DNA of 64,000 nucleotides from Pseudomonas parafulva NBRC 16636 = DSM 17004 (GCF_000730645.1 NZ_BBIU01000017.1:1-64000), one strand, 5' to 3'. Positions 43,968-53,274 are shown, counted from the first letter of the stretch. Notes: generated by a model not told the origin, from the sequence alone. Program-made: numbers and translations.

Positions 43968-45821
43968 ATGCTGCGTATGTTTGAGCGCCGGCTCGATCCT
44001 TTCCCTCCCGACGAAGCACCGCCACCACCGATGGGCTTGTTGCGCTTCATGTGGGCCTGCACCCGCGGCGCCCGCGGCTACATCCTGGCACTGGCGCTGT
44101 TGAGCGCTGGCGTGTCGATCTACGAAGCCTGGTTGTTCTCGTTCCTGGGCCAGGTGGTCGACCTGTTGTCGGCCTGGAAGGCCGGTGATACCACTGGTCC
44201 GCAGGAAAGCCAGGTGTTGTGGGGCATTGGCAGCGTGCTGGTGATCAGCATCGTGCTGGTGGCCCTGCGCACCATGGTCCAGCACCAGGTGTTGGCTATC
44301 AACCTGCCGCTACGTCTGCGCTGGGACTTCCACCGGCTGATGCTGCGCCAGAGCCTGTCGTTCTTTTCTGACGAGTTCTCGGGCCGGGTCACCACCAAGG
44401 TGATGCAGACCGCACTGGCCGTGCGCGAAGTACTGTTTACCGTAATCGAGATTCTGCCTGGCATCGGCGTGTACTTCATCGCCATCATCGCCCTGGCCGG
44501 GGGCTTCGACCTGAAGCTGATGCTGCCCTTCATCGCCTGGGTGGCCTTGTTCGGGCTGGCGATGCTGTATTTCGTGCCACGCCTGGGCAAGGTCGGCCAA
44601 GAGCAGGCCAACGCCCGCTCGTCCATGACCGGGCGGGTATCGGACGCCTACACCAACATCACCACCGTCAAGCTGTTCTCCCACTCCAAGCGCGAGGCGC
44701 ATTTCGCCCGTGCTGCCATGGAGGATTTCAAACAGACCGGTTTCCGCCAGATGCGCCTGGTGAGCCAGTTCGAGATCGTCAACCAGGCACTGGTGGTGGG
44801 GCTGATTTTTGGCGCCGGCGGCTACGCATTGTGGCTGTGGCACCAGGGCCAGGTAGGCACTGGCGCCGTCGCGGCCATTACCGCCATGGCGTTGCGAATC
44901 AACGGCATGTCTCACTGGATCATGTGGCAGATGACTTCGCTGTTCGAGAACATCGGCACGGTGCAGGATGGCATGGCCACCCTCACCCGCGGGCCCAAGG
45001 TGCAGGACGCACCCGGCGCAGGCGAGCTGGTCACCCGCGGTGGCGCCGTCACGTTCGACAAGGTCAGCTTCAACTACAACGGCGAGCGCCAGGTGCTGAC
45101 CGACCTCAGCCTGCAGATCAAGCCTGGCGAAAAGGTCGGCCTGGTGGGCCGTTCCGGGGCCGGCAAGTCCACGCTCATCAACCTGCTGCTGCGCTTCTAC
45201 GATGTGGACAGCGGCGAGATCCGCATTGATGGGCAGAATGTGGCGAAGGTCACCCAGGACAGCCTGCGCAGCGCCATCGGCATGGTCACCCAGGACACCT
45301 CGCTGCTGCACCGCTCCATCCGTGACAACATCGCCTACGGCCGCCCGGACGCCACTGATGCGCAGATCCGCACTGCCGCCGCCAACGCCCAGGCCGACGG
45401 CTTCATCAGCCAGCTCAGCGACCGCCAGGGGCACAGCGGCTACGACACCCTGGTGGGCGAACGCGGCATCAAGCTGTCCGGCGGCCAGCGCCAACGCATC
45501 GCCATTGCCCGGGTCATGTTGAAGAACGCGCCTATTCTGCTGCTCGACGAGGCCACCAGCGCGCTGGACTCGGAGGTGGAGGTGGCAATCCAGGAGAGCC
45601 TGGACGAAATGATGGAAGGCAAGACCGTGATCGCCATCGCCCACCGGCTGTCGACCATCGCGGCCATGGACCGGCTGATCGTGATGGACGACGGGCGCAT
45701 CATCGAGCAAGGCACCCACGCGCAGTTGCTAGCCAAAAATGGCACCTATGCGCGCTTGTGGCAGCACCAGAGTGGCGGGTTTCTGGGCGAGGACCAGGGC
45801 GTGGCCCAGGTACTGGACTGA
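43968..45821 (+). CDS. ABC exporter with fused membrane and ATPase domains
   Basis: 617-residue half-transporter. The ABC_membrane domain covers about residues 30-330 with six segments. The ATPase has Walker A GRSGAGKST, signature LSGGQRQR, Walker B ILLLDEATSALD and H-loop AHRLST, and the protein should act as a homodimer. GGAG precedes ATG 43968. The MsbA-like architecture exports lipids, drugs or peptides; no cargo gene is adjacent. Confidence 0.92.
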   Translation: MLRMFERRLDPFPPDEAPPPPMGLLRFMWACTRGARGYILALALLSAGVSIYEAWLFSFLGQVVDLLSAWKAGDTTGPQESQVLWGIGSVLVISIVLVALRTMVQHQVLAINLPLRLRWDFHRLMLRQSLSFFSDEFSGRVTTKVMQTALAVREVLFTVIEILPGIGVYFIAIIALAGGFDLKLMLPFIAWVALFGLAMLYFVPRLGKVGQEQANARSSMTGRVSDAYTNITTVKLFSHSKREAHFARAAMEDFKQTGFRQMRLVSQFEIVNQALVVGLIFGAGGYALWLWHQGQVGTGAVAAITAMALRINGMSHWIMWQMTSLFENIGTVQDGMATLTRGPKVQDAPGAGELVTRGGAVTFDKVSFNYNGERQVLTDLSLQIKPGEKVGLVGRSGAGKSTLINLLLRFYDVDSGEIRIDGQNVAKVTQDSLRSAIGMVTQDTSLLHRSIRDNIAYGRPDATDAQIRTAAANAQADGFISQLSDRQGHSGYDTLVGERGIKLSGGQRQRIAIARVMLKNAPILLLDEATSALDSEVEVAIQESLDEMMEGKTVIAIAHRLSTIAAMDRLIVMDDGRIIEQGTHAQLLAKNGTYARLWQHQSGGFLGEDQGVAQVLD

Positions 45822-45828
45822 CAGCAAC

Positions 45829-45855
45829 GGCCGGTGCGCTAACCCAGCACCGGCC
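45829..45855. terminator. hairpin between ABC exporter and iclR genes
   Basis: Perfect 9-bp stem GGCCGGTGC/GCACCGGCC with a 9-base loop, lying across the iclR stop codon between convergent genes. No T tract. Confidence 0.5.
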
Positions 45856-46609
45856 GCAGCAGCGCCTGGGCTTCGAACAAGGGTGCCAGGTAACGCATGC
45901 GAATCTCGTCAACGCTGGAGCGTGACACATGGGTCGTGAGGGTGAGGGTAGCCTTCAATTGGCCGGCCCTGTCCAGCAGCGGCACGCCCACTACCCGCAT
46001 GCCCACTTCATATTCCTGATCGACCACGCAAAAGCCTTGTTGCCTGACCTGCTGCAACTGCGCCAGCCACTGCGCCGGGTCGGTCTGCGTGTAGGGCGTC
46101 AGCGCCTGCAACGGGTTGCGCAGCAAGTAGGCGTCCCGCGCTGCCTCGTCCTGCCAGGCCAACCAGACACGCCCGCCTGCCGTGCAGTGAATGGGCACCC
46201 GCGAGCCGGGACGAATAGACAGCGATGCTACGTGGCTGTAGCGGCTGCGCAGCAGATGGATGATTTCGTCGCCATCGCGGGTGCCTACCGACACATGCTC
46301 CTGCGTTTGCCGGGCGACCTGCTCGACGATGGGCCGCAGCATGCGCGGTAACTGGGCTGAGTCCACATAGGCCTGGCCGATGCGTAGGGCTTTGGGCGTC
46401 AGCCAGTACTCACGGTTGTCGGTTTCAGCGAACCCTTCATGCACCAAGGTCAACAGGAACCGTCGCGTAGCACTCGGCGTCAGCCCCGACAAGCGGGCTG
46501 CGTGGGCGACGCTGAGGCGAGGATGGTCGGCGCTGAACAACTGCATCAGGGCCAGGCCCTTCTGCAGGCCGGCAATCAGGTCACGGGGGTGGATGTCAGG
46601 GGTGCTCAT
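45839..46609 (-). CDS. IclR-family transcriptional regulator
   Basis: 256-residue regulator with winged helix (LSVAHAARLSGLTPSATRRFLLTLVHEGF near residues 30-60) and IclR effector domain (VPIHCTAGGRVWLAW). ATG 46609 is preferred to TTG 46624. It is divergent from the operon starting at 46762. Members of this type (PcaR/PobR relatives) control aromatic and hydroaromatic acid catabolism, which fits the shikimate-dehydrogenase-like target gene. Confidence 0.88.
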   Translation of the reverse strand: MSTPDIHPRDLIAGLQKGLALMQLFSADHPRLSVAHAARLSGLTPSATRRFLLTLVHEGFAETDNREYWLTPKALRIGQAYVDSAQLPRMLRPIVEQVARQTQEHVSVGTRDGDEIIHLLRSRYSHVASLSIRPGSRVPIHCTAGGRVWLAWQDEAARDAYLLRNPLQALTPYTQTDPAQWLAQLQQVRQQGFCVVDQEYEVGMRVVGVPLLDRAGQLKATLTLTTHVSRSSVDEIRMRYLAPLFEAQALLRPVLG

Positions 46610-46646
46610 AGGGATCACGCTCAACGGATCGAAATAGTCCCAATCA

Positions 46647-46679
46647 TGCGATAAACGCGCTCACATTGCGATAATCGCA
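46647..46679. promoter_or_regulatory. IclR-type operator candidate
   Basis: A perfect inverted repeat TGCGAT-A-ATCGCA (46667-46679) is preceded by a degenerate copy (TGCGATAAACGC, 46647-46658), one to two helix turns apart, in the spacer between iclR and the shikimate-dehydrogenase-like gene. Confidence 0.55.
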
Positions 46680-46761
46680 GAATCAAAAGCCGTGCGGCGT
46701 TGATCGCCGAGGGTGTCTGCCACACCCTTGCCTCCACAACAACATCAACAAGGAGGCCGCG

Positions 46762-47571
46762 ATGATCCGTGGTGCTTTTGAACTGGTTGCCATCGTCGGC
46801 TCACCCATTGCCCAGGTGAAATCACCGGAAAACTTCAACACCTGGTTCGTCAACAACAACCGCGCTGTGGCAATGCTGCCCATCGACTTGCACGCCCAGG
46901 CGCTGGATAGCTTCGCCACCACCCTGCGGGGCTGGCAAAACCTGCGTGGCTGCGTGGTCACGGTCCCTTACAAGCAGGCCATGGCAACCTGTGTGGACAG
47001 CCTGAGCGTGCGCGCCGCTGCGCTGGGCTCGGTCAATGTGATCCGCCGTGAGCCTAATGGCCGGCTGCTGGGCGACAACGTGGATGGCGCGGGCTTCCTT
47101 GGCGCTGCCCTCAAGCATGGCTTTACAGCAAGCGGCCGGCGCGCCCTGGTGGTCGGTTGCGGTGGGGTCGGCAGCGCCATCGCTTACGCCTTGGGTGAAG
47201 CCGGCATCGCCAGGCTCAGCCTTACCGACCCCAGCAGCGCACGCTGCGCGGCACTGTGTGAGCTGCTCGGCCACACGTTTGCAGAACTCGAGATCGACAC
47301 CCAGGTGGACGACCTGGGTGCATTTGACCTGGTCGTCAATGCCTCACCCGTGGGCATGGGCGACGACGCCCAACTGCCCCTGCCCGCTGCGCTGGTGGCC
47401 ACCTTGCAACCTCATACGCTGGTGGCCGACGTGGTCACCTCGCCCGAGATCACACCCTTGCTGGCACGTGCGCGGTTGGCGGGTTGCCGTATCCAGACCG
47501 GCGCGCAGATGGCGTTCGCCCAACTCGGCCACCTGGGCGCCTTCATGGGCGTCACCCCGCTGGAGATCTAA
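46762..47571 (+). CDS. shikimate/quinate dehydrogenase homologue (non-AroE subgroup)
   Basis: 269-residue member of the shikimate dehydrogenase superfamily. The NAD(P) loop is VVGCGGVGSA, the catalytic-type lysine is in VTVPYKQAM and the aspartate in GDNVDGAGF. The AroE carboxylate-binding motif (NPIAHSKSP in E. coli) reads SPIAQVKSP, so the first serine is Val; the threonine of NTDG is also Val. Such changes occur in RifI/SdhL/Ael-type homologues with other roles. AAGGAGG gives strong translation. It heads an IclR-controlled operon with two flavoprotein dehydrogenases, so a catabolic role is more likely than aromatic biosynthesis. Confidence 0.85.
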   Translation: MIRGAFELVAIVGSPIAQVKSPENFNTWFVNNNRAVAMLPIDLHAQALDSFATTLRGWQNLRGCVVTVPYKQAMATCVDSLSVRAAALGSVNVIRREPNGRLLGDNVDGAGFLGAALKHGFTASGRRALVVGCGGVGSAIAYALGEAGIARLSLTDPSSARCAALCELLGHTFAELEIDTQVDDLGAFDLVVNASPVGMGDDAQLPLPAALVATLQPHTLVADVVTSPEITPLLARARLAGCRIQTGAQMAFAQLGHLGAFMGVTPLEI

Positions 47572-47575
47572 GCCC

Positions 47576-49309
47576 ATGAACACGCTCGAACCCGATCAGC
47601 ACCCCATTGATGTGATCGTACTGGGCAGCGGCGCCGCCGCGTTTGCCAGCGCCGTAACGGCTGCCAGCCAGGGCCTGAACGTTGTGATGGTGGAGAAAGC
47701 CGCGCAATTTGGTGGCACCTCGGCCATTTCCGGTGGGGCGGTGTGGCTGTATGGCACTGACCAGGCGCGAGCAGCCAAGGTAAAGGACTCTGAAGAGGCC
47801 ATGCGCACTTACCTCAAGCACGTGATCGGTGACGGTTACGACTCGACATTGGTCGATGCCTTTATCGAGCATGGCCACCAGGCGCTGCGCTGGCTGGAAC
47901 ACCACACCGAACTGCGCTATGCGCTACGCCCTCATTCCCCGGACTACTACCCGGACGCCCCTGGGGCCACCGAGTGCGGTCGGGCGCTGGAAATGGTCGA
48001 GTATGACGGTAGGCGGCTGGGCGCTCGCCTCAAGGACCTGCAAATGCCCCCGCCCGGCATGCTGCTGTTCGGCGGCATGATGGTGAACCGTTTAGACATC
48101 CAGCATTTTCTGAGTGTGCGCCGCTCGCCCAGGTCGCTGTGGCACTGCCTGCGGCTCTTGGCGCGCTACGGCGTAGACCGCCTGCGTCATCCCCGCGGCA
48201 CGCGGCTGACCACGGGCAATGCGATGATCGCGCGCCTGGCCACCAGCGCTTTCGCCAAGGGCGTGCAACTTTGGCTGCGCAGCGAAGCAGAGGAACTGAT
48301 CGTCGAACACGGTGCAGTCACGGGTGTGGTGATAAGACGCGGCGGGCACCGGCATCGGTTGCTGGCAAAAGGCGGCGTGGTCTGCGCGATGGGAGGCTTT
48401 GCGGCAGGCCGGCTGGCAGCCAGCTACCGGCCAGATTTGCCCGGGACGCACTTGACGATGTCACCTGCCAGCAACGACGGTGCGGCCCTGCGCCTGGCCC
48501 GTGCGGTACAGGCTGCAGTGGGCCGGGGCCTTGCAGCCAACTTCTTCTGGGCACCGGTTTCTCAGGTTCGTCACAGCGATGGCCAGTACGAGCGCTTCCC
48601 GCACCTGGTCACGGACCGGGCCAAACCGGGGGTCATTGCCGTCGACAACAGCGGGCGGCGTTTCGTCAACGAAGCAGACTCCTACCACCACTTCGTAGAA
48701 ACCCTGTTCGCCAAGGGCATGGCCAGTTGCTGGCTAATCTGTGATGCCCAGGCCATGAACCGCTATGGCCTGGGGCTGGCGCGGCCAAAACCGGTAAACA
48801 ACCAGGCATTGATCGACGCAGGCTACCTGTACCGTGCCGACACCCCCGAGGCACTGGCCCAGGCGATCGGCGTCGATGTGCAAGGCCTCGCGCACACCTT
48901 GCAGGCCTTCAATGCCGACGCCCAGGCCGGCCTCGATCCTGTCTTTGGCAAAGGCGCCAATGCCTACAACCGCTACATGGGCGACCCGCAGCACCGGCCC
49001 AACCCCTGCCTGGCGCCGCTGCAGACTGCCCCCTATTACGCCATACAGCTGCACACCGGTGACCTCGGCTCGGCGTGCGGCCTGGTGACGGACGCCAACG
49101 CCAATGTACTGGATGAGAGCGGCCAACCCATCACCGGGCTGTACGCCGTCGGCAACGACATGAATTCGATGATGAAGGGCACCTATCCGGGTCCCGGTAT
49201 CACCCTGGGCCCTGCCCTCACGTTTGGCTGGCTTGCGGCCAACCACATCACAGCGCGCCTGCAAGCGCCGTCAATCCTCAAGGAGCACACCGCATGTACT
49301 ACGAAATGA
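47576..49309 (+). CDS. FAD-dependent dehydrogenase, KstD/fumarate reductase flavoprotein type
   Basis: 577-residue FAD_binding_2 flavoprotein. It has an N-terminal dinucleotide fold (VIVLGSGAAAFASAVTAA), then QFGGTSAISGGAVWL, and a C-terminal GLYAVGNDMNSMMKGTYPGPG segment characteristic of ketosteroid-dehydrogenase-like enzymes. It would add or remove hydrogen at a C-C bond next to a carbonyl. ATG 47576 follows the preceding stop by four bases. Its 3' end overlaps the NIPSNAP gene by 16 bases. No transmembrane or heme part is present. Confidence 0.9.
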   Translation: MNTLEPDQHPIDVIVLGSGAAAFASAVTAASQGLNVVMVEKAAQFGGTSAISGGAVWLYGTDQARAAKVKDSEEAMRTYLKHVIGDGYDSTLVDAFIEHGHQALRWLEHHTELRYALRPHSPDYYPDAPGATECGRALEMVEYDGRRLGARLKDLQMPPPGMLLFGGMMVNRLDIQHFLSVRRSPRSLWHCLRLLARYGVDRLRHPRGTRLTTGNAMIARLATSAFAKGVQLWLRSEAEELIVEHGAVTGVVIRRGGHRHRLLAKGGVVCAMGGFAAGRLAASYRPDLPGTHLTMSPASNDGAALRLARAVQAAVGRGLAANFFWAPVSQVRHSDGQYERFPHLVTDRAKPGVIAVDNSGRRFVNEADSYHHFVETLFAKGMASCWLICDAQAMNRYGLGLARPKPVNNQALIDAGYLYRADTPEALAQAIGVDVQGLAHTLQAFNADAQAGLDPVFGKGANAYNRYMGDPQHRPNPCLAPLQTAPYYAIQLHTGDLGSACGLVTDANANVLDESGQPITGLYAVGNDMNSMMKGTYPGPGITLGPALTFGWLAANHITARLQAPSILKEHTACTTK

Positions 49310-49614
49310 GAACCTACACCCTCGACCCCCTGAAAATGGCCGACTGGCTGGCGCTGTATCAAAGCCATGCGCTAGCCGTGCAACGTGAGCACCTGGGCAA
49401 CCTGGTGGGGTTCTTCACCAGCGAATTCGGTGAAGTGAACCAGGTTGTGCACCTGTGGGGTTACGCCAGCCTGGACGATCGCATGGCCCGGCGTGCGGCC
49501 ATGGCAGCCGACCCACGCTGGGCGGCGTTTTCCAAGCGCAATCGCGAGCTGGGGGCGGTGTTGAACCTGCAGTCACGGCTGCTGCGCCCTACTGGCTTTT
49601 CGCCCTTGCAGTAA
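49294..49614 (+). CDS. NIPSNAP-family protein
   Basis: 106-residue ferredoxin-like dimeric-barrel protein (YEMRTYTLDPLKMADWL opening and LWGYASLDDRMARRAAM), typical of NIPSNAP. The ATG lies within the end of the upstream flavoprotein gene, with AAGGAG also inside that gene, so the two are coupled. Small proteins of this family often accompany catabolic flavoenzymes, but their reaction is unclear. Confidence 0.88.
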   Translation: MYYEMRTYTLDPLKMADWLALYQSHALAVQREHLGNLVGFFTSEFGEVNQVVHLWGYASLDDRMARRAAMAADPRWAAFSKRNRELGAVLNLQSRLLRPTGFSPLQ

Positions 49615-49650
49615 CTCACGCACGTTCTTTGACCTTGGGGCAGATTCGAC

Positions 49651-51330
49651 ATGCAAGCGCTTGAGTGTGACGTTCTGGTGATCGGCTCCGGGGCTGCCGG
49701 CCTGGCTGCTGCGGTAACGGCGGCCCATCACGGCCTGCGGGTGATCGTGGCGGATAAAGCCAGCCAACTGGGCGGTACCAGCGCCTGGTCGGGTGGCTGG
49801 CTGTGGGTACCGCGCAACCCGCTGGCCATCGCGGCAGGCCTGGTCGAGCCGGAAGCTGACCCGCAGCGCTACCTGTGCGCACAGACCCACCGTGCAACAC
49901 TGGACCCGCGCCAGCAGGCGTTTCTGCGGCACGGGCCGCAAATGGTGGCGTTTTTCCAGCAGCATACAGCGGTGCGCTTCCAGTCCGGCAACCACGTGCC
50001 GGATATGCACGAGGGGCCTGGCAGTGCCGCCGGGGGGCGCTCGCTGTGTGCGCTACCTTACGACGGGCGCCTGCTGGGCCCATGGCTGGCCAAGCTGCGC
50101 CCCCCGTTGGGCATTGTCAGCCTCGCCGGCATGGGCATCGCCGGGGGTGCCGACATGGCTGCGTTCCTCAACGCCACCCGCTCCCCCAAGGCAGCCTGGT
50201 ACGTGGGCAAACGCCTGCTGCGCCACGCACACGACCTGGTGATTCATCGCCGGGGTACGCAGTTGGTCAACGGTAATGCCTTGGTGGCGCGGCTGCTGCG
50301 CAGTGCCCTGGACCTGGGCGTGACGCTACTGACGGACAAGGCGGCTATTAAGCTATTGGGTCAAGGCCGTGTGGATGGCGCGCGGTTCGCCGATGGCCAG
50401 GTGATCCGTGCCGGGAGGGGCGTGGTACTTGCCTGCGGTGGTTTCCCTCACGATAGCGAGCGCATCGCCCAGTTGATGCCTCATGCACCTGATGGTCGCG
50501 AGCACTATTCAGCGGCGCCCAGCACCAACACCGGCGATGGTTTGCGCCTGGGTGAACAGGCAGGTGGCGTAGTCGATGCCGGGCTGGCGCATGCCGGCGC
50601 GTGGGCGCCGGTGTCGCGGGTGCCGGAGGCCGATGGGCGCTTCAGTCACTTCCCGCACCTGGTCGACCGTGCCAAACCGGGGTTCATTGCGGTACGCCGT
50701 GACGGGCGCCGGTTCGTCAACGAAGCGGATTGCTACCACGACTTCATGAATGCACTGTTCGCGGCCACGCCGGTGGGCGAGCCGGCGCAGGCGTGGCTGA
50801 TCTGTGATCACCGCGCGCAACGGCGTTACGGGATCGGCTGGGCGAAGCCGTTTCCGTTTTCGACAGGTTTCTATCGCAGGCGGGGGTATTTGCACTGTGC
50901 GAGAACGCTGGCGGAACTAGGCCGCCAATGCGGGATCGATGGGGCGCAATTGCAGCAAACGGTGGCGGCGTTCAACCGGCATGCTGTGGAAGGTGAGGAC
51001 CCTGAGTTTGGTCGGGGGGTGTCAAGGTACAACCGTGTGCAAGGTGAGCCGTTGCACGTGCCTAATCCGTCACTGGGGCCGCTGAAGCAGGGACCATTTT
51101 ATGCGGTGAAATTGGTGGCGGGTAGCCTTGGGACTTTCGCTGGTCTGGCTACGGATGATTGTGCGCGGGTGCTGGACTTGCGGGGGCAGCCGATTGGGGG
51201 GCTGTTTGCGGTGGGCAATGATATGAGCAGTGTGATGGGGGGCTATTACCCCAGCGGGGGTATTACGTTGGGGCCCGGGATGACGTTTGGGTACATCGCT
51301 GGAAATGTTTTAAGTGGTCGGGATGGCTGA
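49651..51330 (+). CDS. second FAD-dependent dehydrogenase, KstD-like
   Basis: 559-residue flavoprotein paralogous to the one at 47576: VLVIGSGAAGLAAAVTAA, then QLGGTSAWSGGWLWVP (a form closer to true KstD), and the C-terminal GLFAVGNDMSSVMGGYYPSGG. Two such enzymes in one operon suggest two successive desaturations of a hydroaromatic ring, as would be needed to aromatise a shikimate/quinate-like compound. The last third of the gene uses less biased codons (gggg-rich, TTG/GGG) than its neighbours. Confidence 0.9.
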   Translation: MQALECDVLVIGSGAAGLAAAVTAAHHGLRVIVADKASQLGGTSAWSGGWLWVPRNPLAIAAGLVEPEADPQRYLCAQTHRATLDPRQQAFLRHGPQMVAFFQQHTAVRFQSGNHVPDMHEGPGSAAGGRSLCALPYDGRLLGPWLAKLRPPLGIVSLAGMGIAGGADMAAFLNATRSPKAAWYVGKRLLRHAHDLVIHRRGTQLVNGNALVARLLRSALDLGVTLLTDKAAIKLLGQGRVDGARFADGQVIRAGRGVVLACGGFPHDSERIAQLMPHAPDGREHYSAAPSTNTGDGLRLGEQAGGVVDAGLAHAGAWAPVSRVPEADGRFSHFPHLVDRAKPGFIAVRRDGRRFVNEADCYHDFMNALFAATPVGEPAQAWLICDHRAQRRYGIGWAKPFPFSTGFYRRRGYLHCARTLAELGRQCGIDGAQLQQTVAAFNRHAVEGEDPEFGRGVSRYNRVQGEPLHVPNPSLGPLKQGPFYAVKLVAGSLGTFAGLATDDCARVLDLRGQPIGGLFAVGNDMSSVMGGYYPSGGITLGPGMTFGYIAGNVLSGRDG

Positions 51331-51421
51331 GCGCGTGCCGGCGATTACGCCAGCACGCGCTCATCAATACATTGACCTGTAATGGCTTTCGCCTGGGCCG
51401 GTGTTGCTTCGACCGCTTTCC

Positions 51422-51445
51422 ATGAGCCCGGTTTGGCGGGCTCAT
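51422..51445. terminator. hairpin between the flavoprotein operon and the ProQ-domain gene
   Basis: 9-bp stem ATGAGCCCG/CGGGCTCAT with a 6-base loop, eight bases past the minus-strand stop. No T tract, so assignment is tentative. Confidence 0.4.
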
Positions 51446-51452
51446 CGGCTGC

Positions 51453-51968
51453 TCAGCCCGGCGTCTGCTCTGTACTGACCGCAGCCGCAGCCGCTGCCTC
51501 AGGTGCAGCGGCTTTGGGTTTTGCACGGTTGCGGCGGGCCTGGTTGAAGTGACGCGCGGCTTGCTGCTTGGCGTGCAGCGCCTGGGCGGCGGTCACACTG
51601 CCCGCGGCCTGCCCGTTCAAGTCCAGACGCGGGGCGTTTTCCACCATGCAGGCCCAGTAGCGCGTGCCTTTGCACCAGGTGGCAATACCCAGTTTGAGCT
51701 GTTCACGGGTCAGGCCGAGCAGCTCCAGGTGTTGCTCGGCATCCTTGAAGATGCCCTCTTTGAGCGGCACCTTGGGTGCAGGGTTGACCGGGAAAGCCAA
51801 TGGAAAATGCTTTTGCAAAGGCCATATGGCTTCCACTGCGGGATCCTGGCGGCGCGGGGTCGCCTGGGAGGGCGATTTGCGCGGCGCCGGCTTGGGCCGC
51901 TCGGCCTTGGCCTGTTCCTTTTCTGCCCGCAGGCGGTCACGGAGCTCCGCTAGTTGTTCAAAACCCAT
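51453..51968 (-). CDS. ProQ/FinO-domain RNA-binding protein
   Basis: 171 residues. The central ProQ/FinO domain (about 45-135) includes IWPLQKHFPLAFPVNPAPKVPLK and GIATWCKGTRYWACMVENAPRLDL. A basic N-terminal tail and an alanine/lysine-rich C-terminal tail flank it. FinO-domain proteins act as RNA chaperones for small RNAs. It is shorter than E. coli ProQ and lacks the C-terminal Tudor-like domain. Monocistronic; the ribosome site is weak. Confidence 0.88.
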   Translation of the reverse strand: MGFEQLAELRDRLRAEKEQAKAERPKPAPRKSPSQATPRRQDPAVEAIWPLQKHFPLAFPVNPAPKVPLKEGIFKDAEQHLELLGLTREQLKLGIATWCKGTRYWACMVENAPRLDLNGQAAGSVTAAQALHAKQQAARHFNQARRNRAKPKAAAPEAAAAAAVSTEQTPG

Positions 51969-52059
51969 AGTTCAGTTCACTGCTTAGAAATTGATTTCGG
52001 TGTGCAAGGATATGCCATACGCGGCTCCGGGGCACCCCAAACCGTTGCTTTTACCCGCC

Positions 52060-53274
52060 CTACTCTTTGCTCAGGTCGACCAATGGCACCTGACGCACCT
52101 CGGTTTCGCACCCGCCCTGGATCTCGCTCACCTGCTGCAAAGCCTTGTCCACGGCCGTTTTGTCCGCCAACAGGCTGTAACGGATGTGGAACTGGCGCTG
52201 CTCTTTTGGGCCAATCGTCGGGACCAGATTCAGAGGCCGCTGGTAACGACGGTTGTAGGAAAAACTCGTCCCAGGCTCGAGGCCGGTGACATACCCCTGG
52301 CCCTGGGTGTCGGTGTTCTTCCACAGCGAGAACACCGGCAGCGTGCGGGTATTGAAGCCTACCGCAACGCCCAGGCTGCCTGCCTTGTTGTGCAACACGG
52401 TCAGGGTATCGCCCTTGGCATCGGCATACGGCACCACGTTGTAGACCGTTTCATCGTAGTCCTTGGTGGGCGCGCGGTAGGTTTGCCAGTCAGGCAGGTC
52501 GCCCTTGGCCTTGTCGTTGAACGGTGACACCTGCTTAACCGGGGCGGCGAAACGCGCCCCCTGCTCCAGAAACGGGGTGCTGAAGTTGCTGTGGTACAGC
52601 GCCTGGTATTCCTTGGGGTAATCGCCCTGGTTGGTGAGGGTGTCGTTGATGGCAAACGCCACGCTGCCCGGTTCGGTGACTACCTCGGTCGCCACGGCAA
52701 AGTCCACCTTCTTGAACGCCTGCTCTTTCAGTTCGCCACGCAAGGTGATGGCGTACGGCGGTTTCTCGTCGATGTGCAGGGTGACCTTGCTGGCCGGGAT
52801 GTTGGCAGCACGGCCATGCAGGGTCAGCAACTCACCGTTGTCGACGCCGGGGTGGCCCACCCATTCATAGCCGCAGCGAGTGACCAGTTCGTTGAAGCCT
52901 TCCAGCCAGCCCAGGCCGTTGCGGCCATTGAGTTCGATGAAGGACGGGTTCACCACCTCGGTAACCGGCGAGTCCCAGCCCATGCGCACCGGGCCGACCG
53001 AGGCCTTGAGGATGTTCATGCCACGTGTGGGGACTACCGAGAGTTTCAGGGTGCCATTGTCGATATCCACGATACTCACGCCCTCCTGCCGGCCTCCGTG
53101 CAGGGTGCGCAGCGTAACGCTGAAGGGCGTGTCGGTTTTCACACCGAGCGACTGGCTGGTGACCTGCCAGTTCTGGGCAGCTTTGTCGGTGTCGAGCAAT
53201 ACGTAGTCCCAGGCCAAGGCGTGGGAAGTGGCAGACAGGGTAGTGAGCGCGACGATCAGTTTCAAAGGGGACAT
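52060..53274 (-). CDS. secreted DUF4432 (aldose-1-epimerase-like) protein
   Basis: 404-residue protein with a Sec signal peptide (residues 1-20, ending SHALA-W) followed by a galactose-mutarotase-like beta domain; the DUF4432 motif VPTRGMNIL is near residue 82. AAAGG precedes ATG 53274; the frame extends upstream without support. Export to the periplasm is unusual for a carbohydrate epimerase-like protein and suggests acting on an incoming sugar or sugar acid. No transport or sugar genes lie beside it. Confidence 0.85.
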   Translation of the reverse strand: MSPLKLIVALTTLSATSHALAWDYVLLDTDKAAQNWQVTSQSLGVKTDTPFSVTLRTLHGGRQEGVSIVDIDNGTLKLSVVPTRGMNILKASVGPVRMGWDSPVTEVVNPSFIELNGRNGLGWLEGFNELVTRCGYEWVGHPGVDNGELLTLHGRAANIPASKVTLHIDEKPPYAITLRGELKEQAFKKVDFAVATEVVTEPGSVAFAINDTLTNQGDYPKEYQALYHSNFSTPFLEQGARFAAPVKQVSPFNDKAKGDLPDWQTYRAPTKDYDETVYNVVPYADAKGDTLTVLHNKAGSLGVAVGFNTRTLPVFSLWKNTDTQGQGYVTGLEPGTSFSYNRRYQRPLNLVPTIGPKEQRQFHIRYSLLADKTAVDKALQQVSEIQGGCETEVRQVPLVDLSKE

